Shown: piece by piece, positions 8,695-18,102 of the stretch | Position numbering within the stretch: position 1 is the first letter of the stretch | Layout: each line of letters begins with the position of its first letter | Program-made: the position numbers and the translations under genes | Assembly (NCBI GenBank): GCA_030447245.1 | Contig: JAUJPG010000011.1 | Span: 1-64,000 of the forward strand | Reading direction: 5' to 3' | DNA: 64,000 nucleotides | Origin: Chloroflexota bacterium | GTDB lineage: Bacteria > Chloroflexota > UBA6077 > JACCZL01 | The notes under the pieces: generated by a model | The model's input: only the letters and a program-made list of their open reading frames with translations | What the model was told of the DNA's origin: nothing | The model's database searches: none

Positions 8695-8795
8695 CTACGT
8701 CGTTGGGTAGCCCGTAGCCGGAGGCGGTGCAGCACTCCCCGCAGGTGGTCACCGCCCGTTTGCGGCCGGCCCTCTGCGCAGCACGCCCGACTGTG

Positions 8796-9587
8796 CTACT
8801 CGCCCGCGCTGGCGAGACGGCCGATTGCGCGGGCGTAATCGAGACCGGTCAGATAGTAGGCGGTGCCGAGGGCGAGAGTAATGACGCCGCCCACGATGCC
8901 GATCAGGAGCTCGCCCCAGGCGGGGGCGCCGGCCGCGGCAGCGCGGGTGGCTTCGAAGACGTGGGTTGGGGGCAACAGGCCCGCGATGACCTGGAGCGAT
9001 GGCGGAAGCACCTGGAGAGGGTAGACGGCGCAGACCAGTGGCTGGAAGACGATCGTGAGGCTCCAGGCGAGTACGTCTACCTGGCGGCCGTAACGGAGAG
9101 TCAGGCCCATGGTGAACAGCCCGAGAGACCAGCCAAAGGCAACCAAGGCCGGGACGGCCACGAGCAAGGTGGGCCCGAGCTCCCATACCGCGTAGCCGTA
9201 GAACAGGGCGGCCAGGCCGGTGACAGCGAAACCAGCGCCGAGCACCTTGACTGTCCCGACCAACATCGAAGCGGCCAGATACTCTAGCGGCCGGAGCGGC
9301 GAGGCAAACAGGTTCGGTAAATTCTGCGACCAGCTCTCCTCGAGAAAGGCGATCGATAGGTCCTCGGCCGACCGGTGGAGCAGCGTCCACAAGATCATCC
9401 CGCCGATCAGCAGGCTCGGGGCGAAGCTGGCACCAGCCTGGGTCAGCAGGTACTGGGTGACCAATCCCCAGAGAACGACTTCGAGGATTGGCCAGTAGAA
9501 GACGTCGAACAGGCGCGGGAACGAGCGCCGCAGGGTCAGCCACTGGCGCAGGGCTATTCCCAGGACCCGACGGCCGCTCACGCGCAA
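8796..9587 (-). CDS. ABC-2 type transporter permease
   Basis: 263 residues with six predicted membrane helices in the ABC-2 pattern. It includes the amphipathic LFASPLRPLEYLAA region between helices 2 and 3 and the re-entrant VYPLQVLPP before helix 5. Encoded 8 nt downstream of its ATPase, which it must pair with as a dimeric exporter in the cytoplasmic membrane. The substrate is unknown. Proximity to the polysaccharide island is suggestive, but the ATPase lacks the C-terminal carbohydrate-binding domain of Wzt. Confidence 0.9.
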   Translation of the reverse strand: MRVSGRRVLGIALRQWLTLRRSFPRLFDVFYWPILEVVLWGLVTQYLLTQAGASFAPSLLIGGMILWTLLHRSAEDLSIAFLEESWSQNLPNLFASPLRPLEYLAASMLVGTVKVLGAGFAVTGLAALFYGYAVWELGPTLLVAVPALVAFGWSLGLFTMGLTLRYGRQVDVLAWSLTIVFQPLVCAVYPLQVLPPSLQVIAGLLPPTHVFEATRAAAAGAPAWGELLIGIVGGVITLALGTAYYLTGLDYARAIGRLASAGE

Positions 9588-9595
9588 CTCGCCAG

Positions 9596-10501
9596 TCAGG
9601 CCCAGCCGCCGCGCGCCAGGATCAAGAACAGGTCCTCGAGCGTCGGGCGCTTTAGCTCGACCCCCTCCAGACCGACGGCCTGGTGGCTGGCAGCGACGAG
9701 CTCGGCGGCTTCCGGTTCGTCAACCGCCTCGGCCCGCAACCAGCCGTCGGAGGACTCGGGCTGGAAGCGGGCAGACAGCGCGGACGGCAGCCCCGCGCGC
9801 GGGCGGATCCTGACCAGAACCCGGCCCGCGTGGCGGGTCAGGTCGCGCGGCGGGCCGTCCAGCACCACCCGCCCGCCGTTCATGAAGACCACGCGGGTGC
9901 AATGGGCCTCCACCTCGGCGAGGTTGTGACTGGTCCAGAGCAGGGTCTTGTCCTCGGCGGCATACGCTGCCAGATCGGCGCGGATGCCGTCCGCCGTCTC
10001 CGGGTCCATGCTGGCGGTCGGCTCGTCGAGCAGCAGCAAGTCCGGCCCGCTGAGTAGCGCCTTGGCCAGAACGACGCGGGTGCGCTGGCCCGCCGAGAGC
10101 TGTCCCACCCGTCGATTGGTCAGTGCACCCAGATCGAGCTGCTCGACCACAGCCTGGATCCTCGCCGACGGATCGCGAACTTCGTACAGGTGGGCGAAGA
10201 CGCGCAGATTCTCTACGACGCTCAGGTCTCGCGGCAACCCCACGTAGGCCGAGGCGAAGTTGACACGCCTGAGCACGCGGGAGCGCGCGCGGGCCAGGTC
10301 CTCGCCGAACAACTCAACCCTCCCACCGGAAGGCGACAGCAGCCCCAGGATCAGGTTGACCGTCGTCGTCTTGCCAGCGCCGTTGGGCCCGAGCAGACCG
10401 ACGATCTCCCCCTCGCCGATCCGCAGTTCAAGGTTGTCGACGGCCGTGACCGCGTCAAAGTTCTTGGTCAGGCCAATGGTGCGAACGACGTCGTGGGACA
10501 T
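9596..10501 (-). CDS. ABC transporter ATP-binding protein
   Basis: 301 residues from ATG 10501 (a TTG three codons upstream is less likely). Walker A GPNGAGKTTT, signature LSAGQRTRVV, Walker B LLLLDEPTASMDP and switch His in TSHN are all intact. A C-terminal extension of about 85 residues resembles the DrrA/CcmA family of exporters. The start codon interlocks with an ATG on the other strand in a CATG palindrome. TATAGT 9-14 nt before the ATG could give a very short leader. Co-transcribed with the permease. Confidence 0.93.
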   Translation of the reverse strand: MSHDVVRTIGLTKNFDAVTAVDNLELRIGEGEIVGLLGPNGAGKTTTVNLILGLLSPSGGRVELFGEDLARARSRVLRRVNFASAYVGLPRDLSVVENLRVFAHLYEVRDPSARIQAVVEQLDLGALTNRRVGQLSAGQRTRVVLAKALLSGPDLLLLDEPTASMDPETADGIRADLAAYAAEDKTLLWTSHNLAEVEAHCTRVVFMNGGRVVLDGPPRDLTRHAGRVLVRIRPRAGLPSALSARFQPESSDGWLRAEAVDEPEAAELVAASHQAVGLEGVELKRPTLEDLFLILARGGWA

Positions 10502-10511
10502 GCGTCTCAAC

Positions 10512-10517
10512 TATACT
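10512..10517 (+). promoter_or_regulatory. -10 box at the head of the polysaccharide island
   Basis: TATACT with no clear -35 element. Transcription would start near 10524, downstream of the in-frame ATG at 10500 and upstream of a GGGAGG Shine-Dalgarno at 10537-10542. This supports a start at 10551 rather than 10500. Confidence 0.4.
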
Positions 10518-10550
10518 TCCGCCACCCGCCAACCTTGGGAGGTTTCCGGC

Positions 10551-11930
10551 CTGGCCGTCCCGCCGCTCCGCATTTGCATTGCGTCCGGCACGTTCCACCC
10601 GGAGAGCGGCGGGCCACCGACGTACCTCCTTGCTCTTGGCCAGGAGCTCACACGCCGCGGACACCATCTCCACGTGATCACCTATGGAGACGCGCCGGCC
10701 TCGCGAAGCGCAGGTATTCCAAGCGGCGCGGAACACCGGGCAAACGCTCCCGCGGCGTGCCGCTACCCGTACCAGGTGACAAGGATTCCCCGTACCCGGC
10801 CGGCGGCTAGCCGCTTGGCCCTGTTCGCGCGCGAGGTCCTGCGGGCGGGTCGCGCCGCGGACCTCCTGTTCGTCAGCGACTATGGGCTGCCTGCCACGGT
10901 TGCCAACCTCGCACTCTGCAAGCCACTCGTGATGAAGATCGTCGGCGACTTTGCCTGGGAGTACGCGGTCCGTCACCGGCTGGTGCCGCCTGACGAGCCG
11001 CTGGAGCACTTCCAGCGGCGGCGCCACGGGCCGCGGGTGCGGGCACTTCAGCGGATGCAAGCCGGCTATGCGCGCCGTGCCGATCTGATCGTCACGCCGA
11101 GCCGCTACGTCGCGGCGTACGTCGTTGGGTGGGGCGTCCCGCCCGAGCGCGTCCGAGTTGTCCAGAACGCGGTAACCGATCCGACCGCTGGGCTGGGCCT
11201 CGATTCTCGTACCGCTCGAGCCGAACTGGGCATCGACCTAGCCGCGGACGTGGTTCTTGTAGTGGCCCGCTTGACAGCGTGGAAAGGCGTCGACACTCTC
11301 ATCAGCGCATTGAGGGGGCTACGCGCGCAGCGGCCGAACGCTTTGCTGCTCGTCATCGGTGATGGTCCGGATCGGCTACGTCTGGAGGCGCTCGCGGGCG
11401 CATTGCCGCCTGGCACGGTCCGCTTCTTCGGCGAGATGGCCCACGAGCGTGTCGCGCGCTACCTGATCGCGGCCGACGTGCTGGCCCTCTGCTCGGGATA
11501 CGAAGGTTTGTCCCACGTGCTGCTCGAGGCGATGACGTCGGGCGTGCCAGTTGTCGCGTCGGCCGTCGGCGGCAACCTGGAGCTGGTCCGAGACGGTGCG
11601 AACGGCTTGCTGGTCCCCTTCGGGGATATTGCAGCGACCCGCGCGGCACTGTTGCGACTGCTCGAAGATCGTCCGTTCGCCACGCGGCTGGCGGCCGCGG
11701 CGCGCACCGAACGGCGAGATCGCACCGTCGAGCGGATGGTGGACGAGACGCTCGGCCTGTTCGAAGCCGCCCTGGTGGCGCGAGCGGGACGGGGGGAACA
11801 CGGACGCCGTGCAGGGGCGACCAGGCTAGGATGGCGCGAAACCGGCGGGCTGGCTTGTGGAGTCGCTCCTCCGCGGTCGACAGGGTGCGCCGGTGCCCGC
11901 GACGATGAGCGCTTGGTGGGACGCGGGTGA
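10551..11930 (+). CDS. GT4-type glycosyltransferase, probable CTG start
   Basis: GT-B fold, about 459 residues. It begins RICIASGTFHPESGGPPTYL (the glycine-rich acceptor loop of GT4), has VARLTAWKGVDTLI at the start of the donor domain, and carries the E-x7-E motif YEGLSHVLLEAM. The frame has no ATG, GTG or TTG between 10503 and this N terminus. CTG at 10551 sits 8 nt after GGGAGG (10537-10542) and gives the family's usual N terminus. The alternative ATG at 10500 would lie upstream of the likely transcription start. First gene of the plus-strand island; ends in a GTGA overlap with the next gene. Sugar specificity unknown. Confidence 0.85.
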   Translation: MAVPPLRICIASGTFHPESGGPPTYLLALGQELTRRGHHLHVITYGDAPASRSAGIPSGAEHRANAPAACRYPYQVTRIPRTRPAASRLALFAREVLRAGRAADLLFVSDYGLPATVANLALCKPLVMKIVGDFAWEYAVRHRLVPPDEPLEHFQRRRHGPRVRALQRMQAGYARRADLIVTPSRYVAAYVVGWGVPPERVRVVQNAVTDPTAGLGLDSRTARAELGIDLAADVVLVVARLTAWKGVDTLISALRGLRAQRPNALLLVIGDGPDRLRLEALAGALPPGTVRFFGEMAHERVARYLIAADVLALCSGYEGLSHVLLEAMTSGVPVVASAVGGNLELVRDGANGLLVPFGDIAATRAALLRLLEDRPFATRLAAAARTERRDRTVERMVDETLGLFEAALVARAGRGEHGRRAGATRLGWRETGGLACGVAPPRSTGCAGARDDERLVGRG

Positions 11931-12991
11931 GACTGCTACTGATCACGCCCAAGGTGGACCCGCGCGATGACCTGTTCGGGCACGTCCACACCTGGATCGA
12001 ACATCTGGCGTGCCGTGTCGACCGGCTGGACGTTGTCACGCTGTGGGCGGGCCGGCCGACGTTGCCCGGGAATGTCCGATTCGCCAGCCTCGGTAAGCAA
12101 GCGACCCGCGACAAGCTGCTCTGGCTTGCGCGTCTGCAACGGCTGGTGGGGCGACTCTGCCTCGGGCGCCAGGTTGATGCGATCCTGGCCCACATGGGGC
12201 CGATCTTCGCGGTGGCTGCCGCGCCAGCCGCGCGGCTCGCCGGGGTGCCGCTCTTCCTGTGGTACGCGCACGGGCAGGTCAGCCCGATGCTCAGGCTGGC
12301 CCATGCCCTGGTCGACGGAGTCGGGACGTCGACTCCGGAAGGCTTCCGGATCCCGAGCCGCAAGGTCACCATCACCGGACAGGGGATCGAGACTGACCGA
12401 TTCTGCCCCGCCCATCGGGGGGCCGTCGATCGCGCGACCGTGCTCAGTGTCGGCCGCTTCTCGCCGATCAAGGACTACGAGACGCTGCTCGATGCCGGCG
12501 CGCGCCTAGCAACAAAGGGACTGAGGCTCGAGCTGGTCGGCGGCGCGCACTCATTCCATGAAGCAGCCTACCTCTCTCATCTGCGAGGCTCGGTTGAACG
12601 AATCGGTCTGGATGGGCGGGTTAGGTTCACGGTAGGTGTGCCCCACGCCGAGATCGTGCCGATCTACCAGCGGGCCACCGTCTTCGCAACGTGCAGCCGG
12701 ACAGGGAGCCTGGACAAGGCAGTCCTAGAAGCCGCGGCCTGCGGCGTCCCGGCGCTCGTCTGCAACGAGGCGTTTAGGGTGCCATTCGGTGCAAACTGGG
12801 CGGCTCTTTCCTTCCCGCCCGGCGATGCGGGTACACTCGCGGCGCGGTTGGCGCACTGGTTGGACCGTGGCGACCACGAGCGCCAGGAGGTTGGGCAGCG
12901 CCTGCGCGAGGTGGTCGTCCGCGATCACGGTGTCGAGCGTCTGGCGGACCGAGTCGTCGAGATGATCGAGCCGAGAGCGATCCTGGGTTGA
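11927..12991 (+). CDS. GT4-like glycosyltransferase
   Basis: 354 residues with a GT-B fold. The N-terminal strand is RLLLITPKVDPRDD, the acceptor domain has ILAHMGPIFA, and the donor domain opens VLSVGRFSPIKDYETLL. The first glutamate of the usual E-x7-E is not conserved (GSLDKAVLEAAACG keeps only the second). The C-terminal GVERLADRVVEM fits the family. GTG start overlaps the upstream stop (GTGA); its own stop overlaps a TTG start (TTGA). Confidence 0.82.
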   Translation: MRLLLITPKVDPRDDLFGHVHTWIEHLACRVDRLDVVTLWAGRPTLPGNVRFASLGKQATRDKLLWLARLQRLVGRLCLGRQVDAILAHMGPIFAVAAAPAARLAGVPLFLWYAHGQVSPMLRLAHALVDGVGTSTPEGFRIPSRKVTITGQGIETDRFCPAHRGAVDRATVLSVGRFSPIKDYETLLDAGARLATKGLRLELVGGAHSFHEAAYLSHLRGSVERIGLDGRVRFTVGVPHAEIVPIYQRATVFATCSRTGSLDKAVLEAAACGVPALVCNEAFRVPFGANWAALSFPPGDAGTLAARLAHWLDRGDHERQEVGQRLREVVVRDHGVERLADRVVEMIEPRAILG

Positions 12992-14262
12992 CCTCCCGCG
13001 GGCGTGAGCCGCGCCTGCTCTACCTCGGTGGGTTTGACATCCCCACGTCGCGAGCGCGCGGCATCCAGACTCTGCAGACGGCGCATGCTCTGGCTCGCGC
13101 CGGCTGGAGCGTCAGCGTACTGGCGCAGCGCGGCCAGGGACCGGTCAGCGTCCATGACGCTCTGCGGTCGTATGGGCTCGAGATGCACCCGCGTCTCGCG
13201 ATCGTGCCCCTTCCGGTCTTTCGCCTGCCCCGACTTGTCGGGCTTGAAATCCATGCGCGGCTGGCCCTGACCAACTGGTCCTACGGTGTAGCCTGTCTCG
13301 CGCACCTGCTGTGCCGCCGCCCGCTCCCTGATCTGATCCTTGCCCGCGACCCGCGGCTGGCGTGGATCTTTCTGCGCACGCGTGTCCTCCACCGCCGCCC
13401 GGTCATCTACGAAGTCCACGAGATCTTTTCGACGCGGCCACGCGACAATAGATCGTTGGTACCCACCGAGTTGCGCGGCGTCGCGGATCGGACACGGGCC
13501 CTGGAGCGGTTCGTGCTTGGCAACGCCGACCTGCTGCTGCCGCTGACGCAAGCCTGCGCCGATCTGCTCACCCGCGAGTTCGGCGTGCCCCGCGCCAGGA
13601 TCGCGGTGGTGCCGGACGGCACGGCCCCGCCCGGCCCCCCGGCGCCGCCTCGCAGCCCGAGGTCCCGCGAGGTGGTCTACGCCGGTCAGCTCTATCGCTG
13701 GAAAGGTGTCGATGTCCTGTTGAGGGCGATGCCGTACCTGCCCGACGCAGTCCTGACGGTGTACGGCGGCGATGTCACGGCCGGACAACCCGATCGGGAC
13801 CTGACGGCGTGCCGCGCGCTGGCTTGGGAGCTAGGTGTTAGCGACCGGGTACGGTTCGCGGGATTCGTTCCGCATGCTGAGCTGCGCCCCCGTCTTGCCG
13901 GTGCGCGAGTCGGCGTCCTGCCGCTACCGGACCGTCTGATGTCGCGCTACTTCACGTCGCCGCTGAAGCTCTTCGACTACATGGCGGCCGGCGTGGCAAT
14001 CGTCGCGACTGACCTGCCGGCTGTGAGGGAGGTGCTGGTTGATCGCGAAAACGCATTGATCGTCCCGCCCGACGAGCCCCGGGAACTTGCCAGTGCGATC
14101 AGAAGGCTGCTGGACGACGATGCGCTTGCCGAGCGGCTACGGCTGCGCGCATTCCTTCAGGTGGGCGCCTACACCTGGGACGCGCGGGCCGCGCGTATAA
14201 TCCAGGCCGCCGCGCCGCTCGCGAGGAGTACTCGGAATACCGCCGACTGTACGGGCGCGTAG
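12988..14262 (+). CDS. GT4-like glycosyltransferase, paralog A
   Basis: 424 residues with a GT-B fold. TTG start inside a TTGA overlap with the previous stop. The acceptor domain begins LLYLGGFDIPTSRARGIQ and the donor domain VVYAGQLYRWKGVDVLL. Instead of E-x7-E it carries YFTSPLKLFDYMAAGVAIVA, the variant found in a subgroup of GT4 enzymes. It shares this motif, the AYTWDARAAR end and the N-terminal pattern with the next gene, so the two are probably tandem duplicates. Confidence 0.85.
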   Translation: MTSRGREPRLLYLGGFDIPTSRARGIQTLQTAHALARAGWSVSVLAQRGQGPVSVHDALRSYGLEMHPRLAIVPLPVFRLPRLVGLEIHARLALTNWSYGVACLAHLLCRRPLPDLILARDPRLAWIFLRTRVLHRRPVIYEVHEIFSTRPRDNRSLVPTELRGVADRTRALERFVLGNADLLLPLTQACADLLTREFGVPRARIAVVPDGTAPPGPPAPPRSPRSREVVYAGQLYRWKGVDVLLRAMPYLPDAVLTVYGGDVTAGQPDRDLTACRALAWELGVSDRVRFAGFVPHAELRPRLAGARVGVLPLPDRLMSRYFTSPLKLFDYMAAGVAIVATDLPAVREVLVDRENALIVPPDEPRELASAIRRLLDDDALAERLRLRAFLQVGAYTWDARAARIIQAAAPLARSTRNTADCTGA

Positions 14263-14296
14263 CCGACGGCTCAGGGATGACGGCTGAAGGCTGGTC

Positions 14297-15634
14297 ATGC
14301 GGCTGCTGTACCTGGGAAGCAGCGACTTCCCCCAACCCAAGGCTCGGGCCATCCAGATCATCCATACCTGCCACGCGCTGGCGCGAGCAGGAGCGGAGGT
14401 GACTCTGGTCGTTGGTCGGCGTAACCGGGCGCGCCCGGAGCGTGCCCTCGCGGCGTACGGCCTCGCCCCCCATCAGCGGCTCCGACTCGTCACAGTGCCG
14501 ATCATCCGGCTCCCACCCAGCTCCCCGCCCGTCGTCTTGCGCCAATTCACCCGACTCTGGCAGGCAAGCTATCTCCTCGGGCTTGCGGTGATCCTCCCGC
14601 GCGAGCTGCTGGCGCGGCGACCGGACGTCGTCTACGCCCGTGACCCTCGGACGGCGCGCCTGGCGGCCAGCCCGGCCCATGCCGCCGGGGCGTGGCTCGG
14701 CTTCGAGGTGCACGGGCTGCCGTCTGTCGAAGCGCGCGAGCGCGCTCTCCGCTCTGGCCTGCCTCCGTCCGAAGCAAGCCGCCTGCGCCGCCTCGAAGCG
14801 GCAGTCTTTGCCAGGGCCGACCGGATCATCACCATCACTGAGTGCGGGCGGCGCCTGCTGTTGGACGAGTATGGCGTCGCTCCGGAACGGGTGCGGACGA
14901 TTCCTGACGCGGCGGCACCCTCGTCCTCGGGAGACGAGTCCGGCGCTGCTGCTCCGCACGTCGCTACGGGAGCGAGCGCTCCTGGCGGGTTTCGCCGAGA
15001 CAACGGGCCGGCAATGCCGCCGCATGAAGCGGACGCGCGTCCCGCCGTCTACTACGTGGGGCAGCTCTATCCATGGAAGGGCGCTGGGCTGGTGGTCCAG
15101 GCCGCGGCGCTCGTGCCCGGCGCCCGTTTCGTGGTGGTCGGCGGACTTCCGACTCCTGACGGCAGCGATCCGGACGTGCGGGAGCTCGCGGCACGGGCGC
15201 AAAGCCTGGGGATCGCCGAGCGCGTGCGGTTCCGAGGGTACGTCCCTTACGGACGCGTGCAGGGTGAGCTAGTCGGCGCTGCCGCCGCCATCCTGCCGTT
15301 GCCAGATGAGCCGGTTGCGCGCTGTTTTACCTCGCCGTTGAAGCTGTTCGACTACATGGCGGCCGGCGTGCCGATCGTCGCTTCTGACTTGCCCGCGATC
15401 CGCGAGATCCTGAAGGACGGCCGCAATGCCCTGCTCGTCCCGCCTGGCGACGCGCGAGCCCTGGCCAGTGGCATCGAGCGCCTGCTCCGAGAACCGGCAC
15501 TGGCCCGCCGCCTCGCTGGCCAGGCCCGGTGCGACGCCGCGGCACACACCTGGGACGCGCGGGCCGAGCGGCTACTCAAATTTCTTGCAGAAACACAGCC
15601 AGTGACGGACTGCGCTCCAGGGACGAGGGGGTAA
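14297..15634 (+). CDS. GT4-like glycosyltransferase, paralog B
   Basis: 445 residues, closely patterned on the preceding gene: LLYLGSSDFPQPKARAIQ at the N terminus, YYVGQLYPWKGAGLVV opening the donor domain, CFTSPLKLFDYMAAGVPIVA as the nucleotide-sugar motif, and HTWDARAERLL at the end. It differs by a Ser/Ala/Gly-rich interdomain insert around residues 215-250. ATG at 14297 follows a weak GAAGG; 34 nt separate it from the previous stop. The next gene starts at the base after its stop. Confidence 0.87.
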   Translation: MRLLYLGSSDFPQPKARAIQIIHTCHALARAGAEVTLVVGRRNRARPERALAAYGLAPHQRLRLVTVPIIRLPPSSPPVVLRQFTRLWQASYLLGLAVILPRELLARRPDVVYARDPRTARLAASPAHAAGAWLGFEVHGLPSVEARERALRSGLPPSEASRLRRLEAAVFARADRIITITECGRRLLLDEYGVAPERVRTIPDAAAPSSSGDESGAAAPHVATGASAPGGFRRDNGPAMPPHEADARPAVYYVGQLYPWKGAGLVVQAAALVPGARFVVVGGLPTPDGSDPDVRELAARAQSLGIAERVRFRGYVPYGRVQGELVGAAAAILPLPDEPVARCFTSPLKLFDYMAAGVPIVASDLPAIREILKDGRNALLVPPGDARALASGIERLLREPALARRLAGQARCDAAAHTWDARAERLLKFLAETQPVTDCAPGTRG

Positions 15635-16753
15635 GTGCGAGTCCTGGTGGTCACCTGGCAGATGGCGCCCGATAGCGGCTGGGGCAGGTACAGCCTGGGG
15701 CTGGTCCGCGGGCTGCGGGAGCGTGGAATACAGATCAGGATCCTGACCGAGCGGCGCTCACCGGCCGGCCCCGAGTACCGCGACATCGACGTGATCCCCT
15801 GCCTGTCGACGCCGCTCGCTCCGCTGGATCGCCTGGACGCGCTGGCCTGGAACCTGGGGCAAGTGGTTCGCCACTCGGGCGGTTCGGACCTCGTGCACTT
15901 CTTCGTCGAGCCGTATGCGCTCGCGGCGTCGTTGCTGTTTCCGCGTCCGTACCTGCTGACGGTCCATGGGACCTACGGTGTGGTGCCTCTTCGTGGCAAC
16001 CCGATGGTCCGCATCCTGTTCGCACGGGCGCTCCGTCGAGCGGAGGCAGTCATCTGTGTGAGTCGTTTCACCCGTTCGCGCGTCGACGCGGCGCTACGCC
16101 TCGACAATCTGGCGGTCGTCAACAACGGGCTCGAGCTGCCGATGCGCTCGAAGAACCCTGCTGCGCCGTCCGAGTCCGTCCCGGGCGATCCGGTGCTGCT
16201 TGGCGTGGGCGCCCTCAAGCCACGGAAAGGCTACCACGTGGCGGTCGAAGCTCTATCGACCGTCCGTCAACGCTACCCGAACGTCCACTACTACCTGGTT
16301 GGCGACGATCGCGACCATCGCTACGTCGACCAGCTCCGCGAATCCATCCGAAGCCTGGACTTGGAACGCTATGTGACGATCACCGGCCGGGTCGACGACA
16401 ATCGACTCGACGCCCTGTACCGTCACGCTAGGGTGTTTGTCCTGTCGCCGGTCAACAGTGGGCTGGCCTTCGAGGGGTTCGGGCTGACGTACCTGGAAGC
16501 GAATGCCTACGGCACGCCGGTGGTCGGCTCGTTCGATTGCGGCGCCGAGGATGCCATCCAGGACGGCGTCAACGGGCTGCTGGCGCCGCAAGGCGATGCT
16601 GCGGCGCTGGCGCGCCAGATCCTCCGCGTGCTGGATGATCCGGCCGGGGCGGCCCGGATGGGCGAGCGCGGCCGCGAGTTGGCACGCGCGCGCGATTGGA
16701 CGCACGTGGCCAATGAATACTGCCGCCTGTATGAGCGAGCGCTTGGCCGCTGA
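15635..16753 (+). CDS. GT4 glycosyltransferase
   Basis: 372 residues with a GT-B fold. The N terminus VLVVTWQMAPDSGWGRYSLG is the glycine-rich acceptor loop; LTVHGTYGVVPLR and VICVSRFTRSRV are the interdomain region; LLGVGALKPRKGYHVAV starts the donor domain; FEGFGLTYLEANAYG is the E-x7-E motif. GTG start directly abuts the previous stop codon. The 3' end overlaps the flippase gene by 23 nt. Confidence 0.9.
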   Translation: MRVLVVTWQMAPDSGWGRYSLGLVRGLRERGIQIRILTERRSPAGPEYRDIDVIPCLSTPLAPLDRLDALAWNLGQVVRHSGGSDLVHFFVEPYALAASLLFPRPYLLTVHGTYGVVPLRGNPMVRILFARALRRAEAVICVSRFTRSRVDAALRLDNLAVVNNGLELPMRSKNPAAPSESVPGDPVLLGVGALKPRKGYHVAVEALSTVRQRYPNVHYYLVGDDRDHRYVDQLRESIRSLDLERYVTITGRVDDNRLDALYRHARVFVLSPVNSGLAFEGFGLTYLEANAYGTPVVGSFDCGAEDAIQDGVNGLLAPQGDAAALARQILRVLDDPAGAARMGERGRELARARDWTHVANEYCRLYERALGR

Positions 16754-18089
16754 CCGACTCCGACGACCCCGGCGCGGGGTCGAGCTTCTGATCGGCGCTC
16801 TTGGCGGCGCGCGATTCGTGCGGGCGGCTGCCGTGTTGCAGCTTGGCTCGCTTGGCTTGACCGCGGTCAGCTTCGTCGGGTCGGTCCTCCTGGCGCGGGC
16901 GCTCGGCTCGGCCGGCTACGGCAGCTACGCCCTCGTGATGTCGATAGGCACAACGATTGGCCTGCTGCGCCGGCTCGGTCAAGACTACGCCGCGACGACC
17001 CACTTGGCTGAGGCCCATGCCGACGGCAATCTCCAGGTGGCTCGTGACGCGCTGAGGGTCTACGTCTTCCTGAGCGTGGTGACGTCCGTCGTCATCCTCC
17101 CCCCGGCGATCGTCCTGGCGCCATGGATCGGCGAGCACGTCTTCGGTGACCCGGACCTTGGTGTGCCGCTCCAACTGTACCTGGTGCAGGGGTTCTGGGC
17201 TGTCGTGCCCGGCTGGACAGTGATCGCGCTCCAGGCGACTCGACGGCTGGGCACGCTGGTCCGATTTGAGAATGCCACCATGCTGCTCGGCACGCTCCTA
17301 CCCGTTGCACTCGCCCTGGCGGGCCTGGGCGTGCTTGGCGTCTTCTGGGGCCAGGTCGTGGCCAGTCTGGCGAGCCTCAGCCTCGCCGCGCTGGTATACG
17401 CACGGCTACGCCGCGCCGAGCCACTTGTGCCGAGCGAGCGGGAGCTAGCCGTGGCCGTGTTTCGGCCAAATGCGCCCCTCTGGCGCGAGACTCGGTTCAG
17501 TCTGTCGATCGCCTTCGACAAGAACCTGGTTTCGCTGTTCACCCTGGTGCCGATCCTGCTGCTCGGGCTGGAGGCGGTGGAGTCAGAGGTCGGCCAGCTT
17601 CGCGTGGCGCTCAGCTACATGGCCATTCCCGCCGTGCTGCTCAGCCCGGTCTCGCGGCTGCTGATGGTCGACTTGCCGCAGCTCAGGGTCTCATCGCCGG
17701 AGCGGGTCCGCCCGTTCTTTCTGCGAGTGACGCTTCTTGGCGGGCTCGCGTCGATCGGGCTGGCGCTCCCCTTCGCGCTCTTAGCGGGAGTCGTGCTGCC
17801 GTTGCTCTATGGGCCCGAGTTCCGCGCGGCGCCGCCCTTGGCCCTGGCGCTGCTCCTCGACGCGGCATCGCTCGGCATTGGAATCGCCGCCGGCCCGGTC
17901 TTCCGCACCTATGGTCGAACCGACTTGCCCATACTGGCCAGCGTCGGCATTCTGCTCTTCGGCCTGCCGGCTACCTGGGGGCTGATTCGACTATGGGGTC
18001 CGCTCGGCGCGGCGGTGGGCTACGGTGGGATGATGCTCACTTCGCGATTCGTGAGCTACGTCCAGTGCCTGCGGATCATCCCCAGATGA
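16731..18089 (+). CDS. Wzx-like polysaccharide flippase
   Basis: 452 residues with about 12 to 14 hydrophobic segments and the MATE/MOP-superfamily N-terminal pattern LARALGSAGYGSYALVMSI followed by LGQDYAATTHLAE. These proteins flip undecaprenyl-linked oligosaccharide repeat units across the cytoplasmic membrane. The frame is open upstream in the glycosyltransferase gene; ATG at 16731 is chosen because it places the first helix about 35 residues in. No clear Shine-Dalgarno; translation is probably coupled. The island's only flippase, which suggests a Wzx/Wzy-type route. Confidence 0.85.
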   Translation: MSERLAADRLRRPRRGVELLIGALGGARFVRAAAVLQLGSLGLTAVSFVGSVLLARALGSAGYGSYALVMSIGTTIGLLRRLGQDYAATTHLAEAHADGNLQVARDALRVYVFLSVVTSVVILPPAIVLAPWIGEHVFGDPDLGVPLQLYLVQGFWAVVPGWTVIALQATRRLGTLVRFENATMLLGTLLPVALALAGLGVLGVFWGQVVASLASLSLAALVYARLRRAEPLVPSERELAVAVFRPNAPLWRETRFSLSIAFDKNLVSLFTLVPILLLGLEAVESEVGQLRVALSYMAIPAVLLSPVSRLLMVDLPQLRVSSPERVRPFFLRVTLLGGLASIGLALPFALLAGVVLPLLYGPEFRAAPPLALALLLDAASLGIGIAAGPVFRTYGRTDLPILASVGILLFGLPATWGLIRLWGPLGAAVGYGGMMLTSRFVSYVQCLRIIPR

Positions 18090-18102
18090 ATGGTGGCCCC
18101 TG

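Noticed and set aside
8692-8760. Possible terminator between the D-threonine-aldolase and ABC permease genes
   Set aside because: A 6-bp GCTACG/CGTAGC stem exists but the loop is long and no T-run follows.
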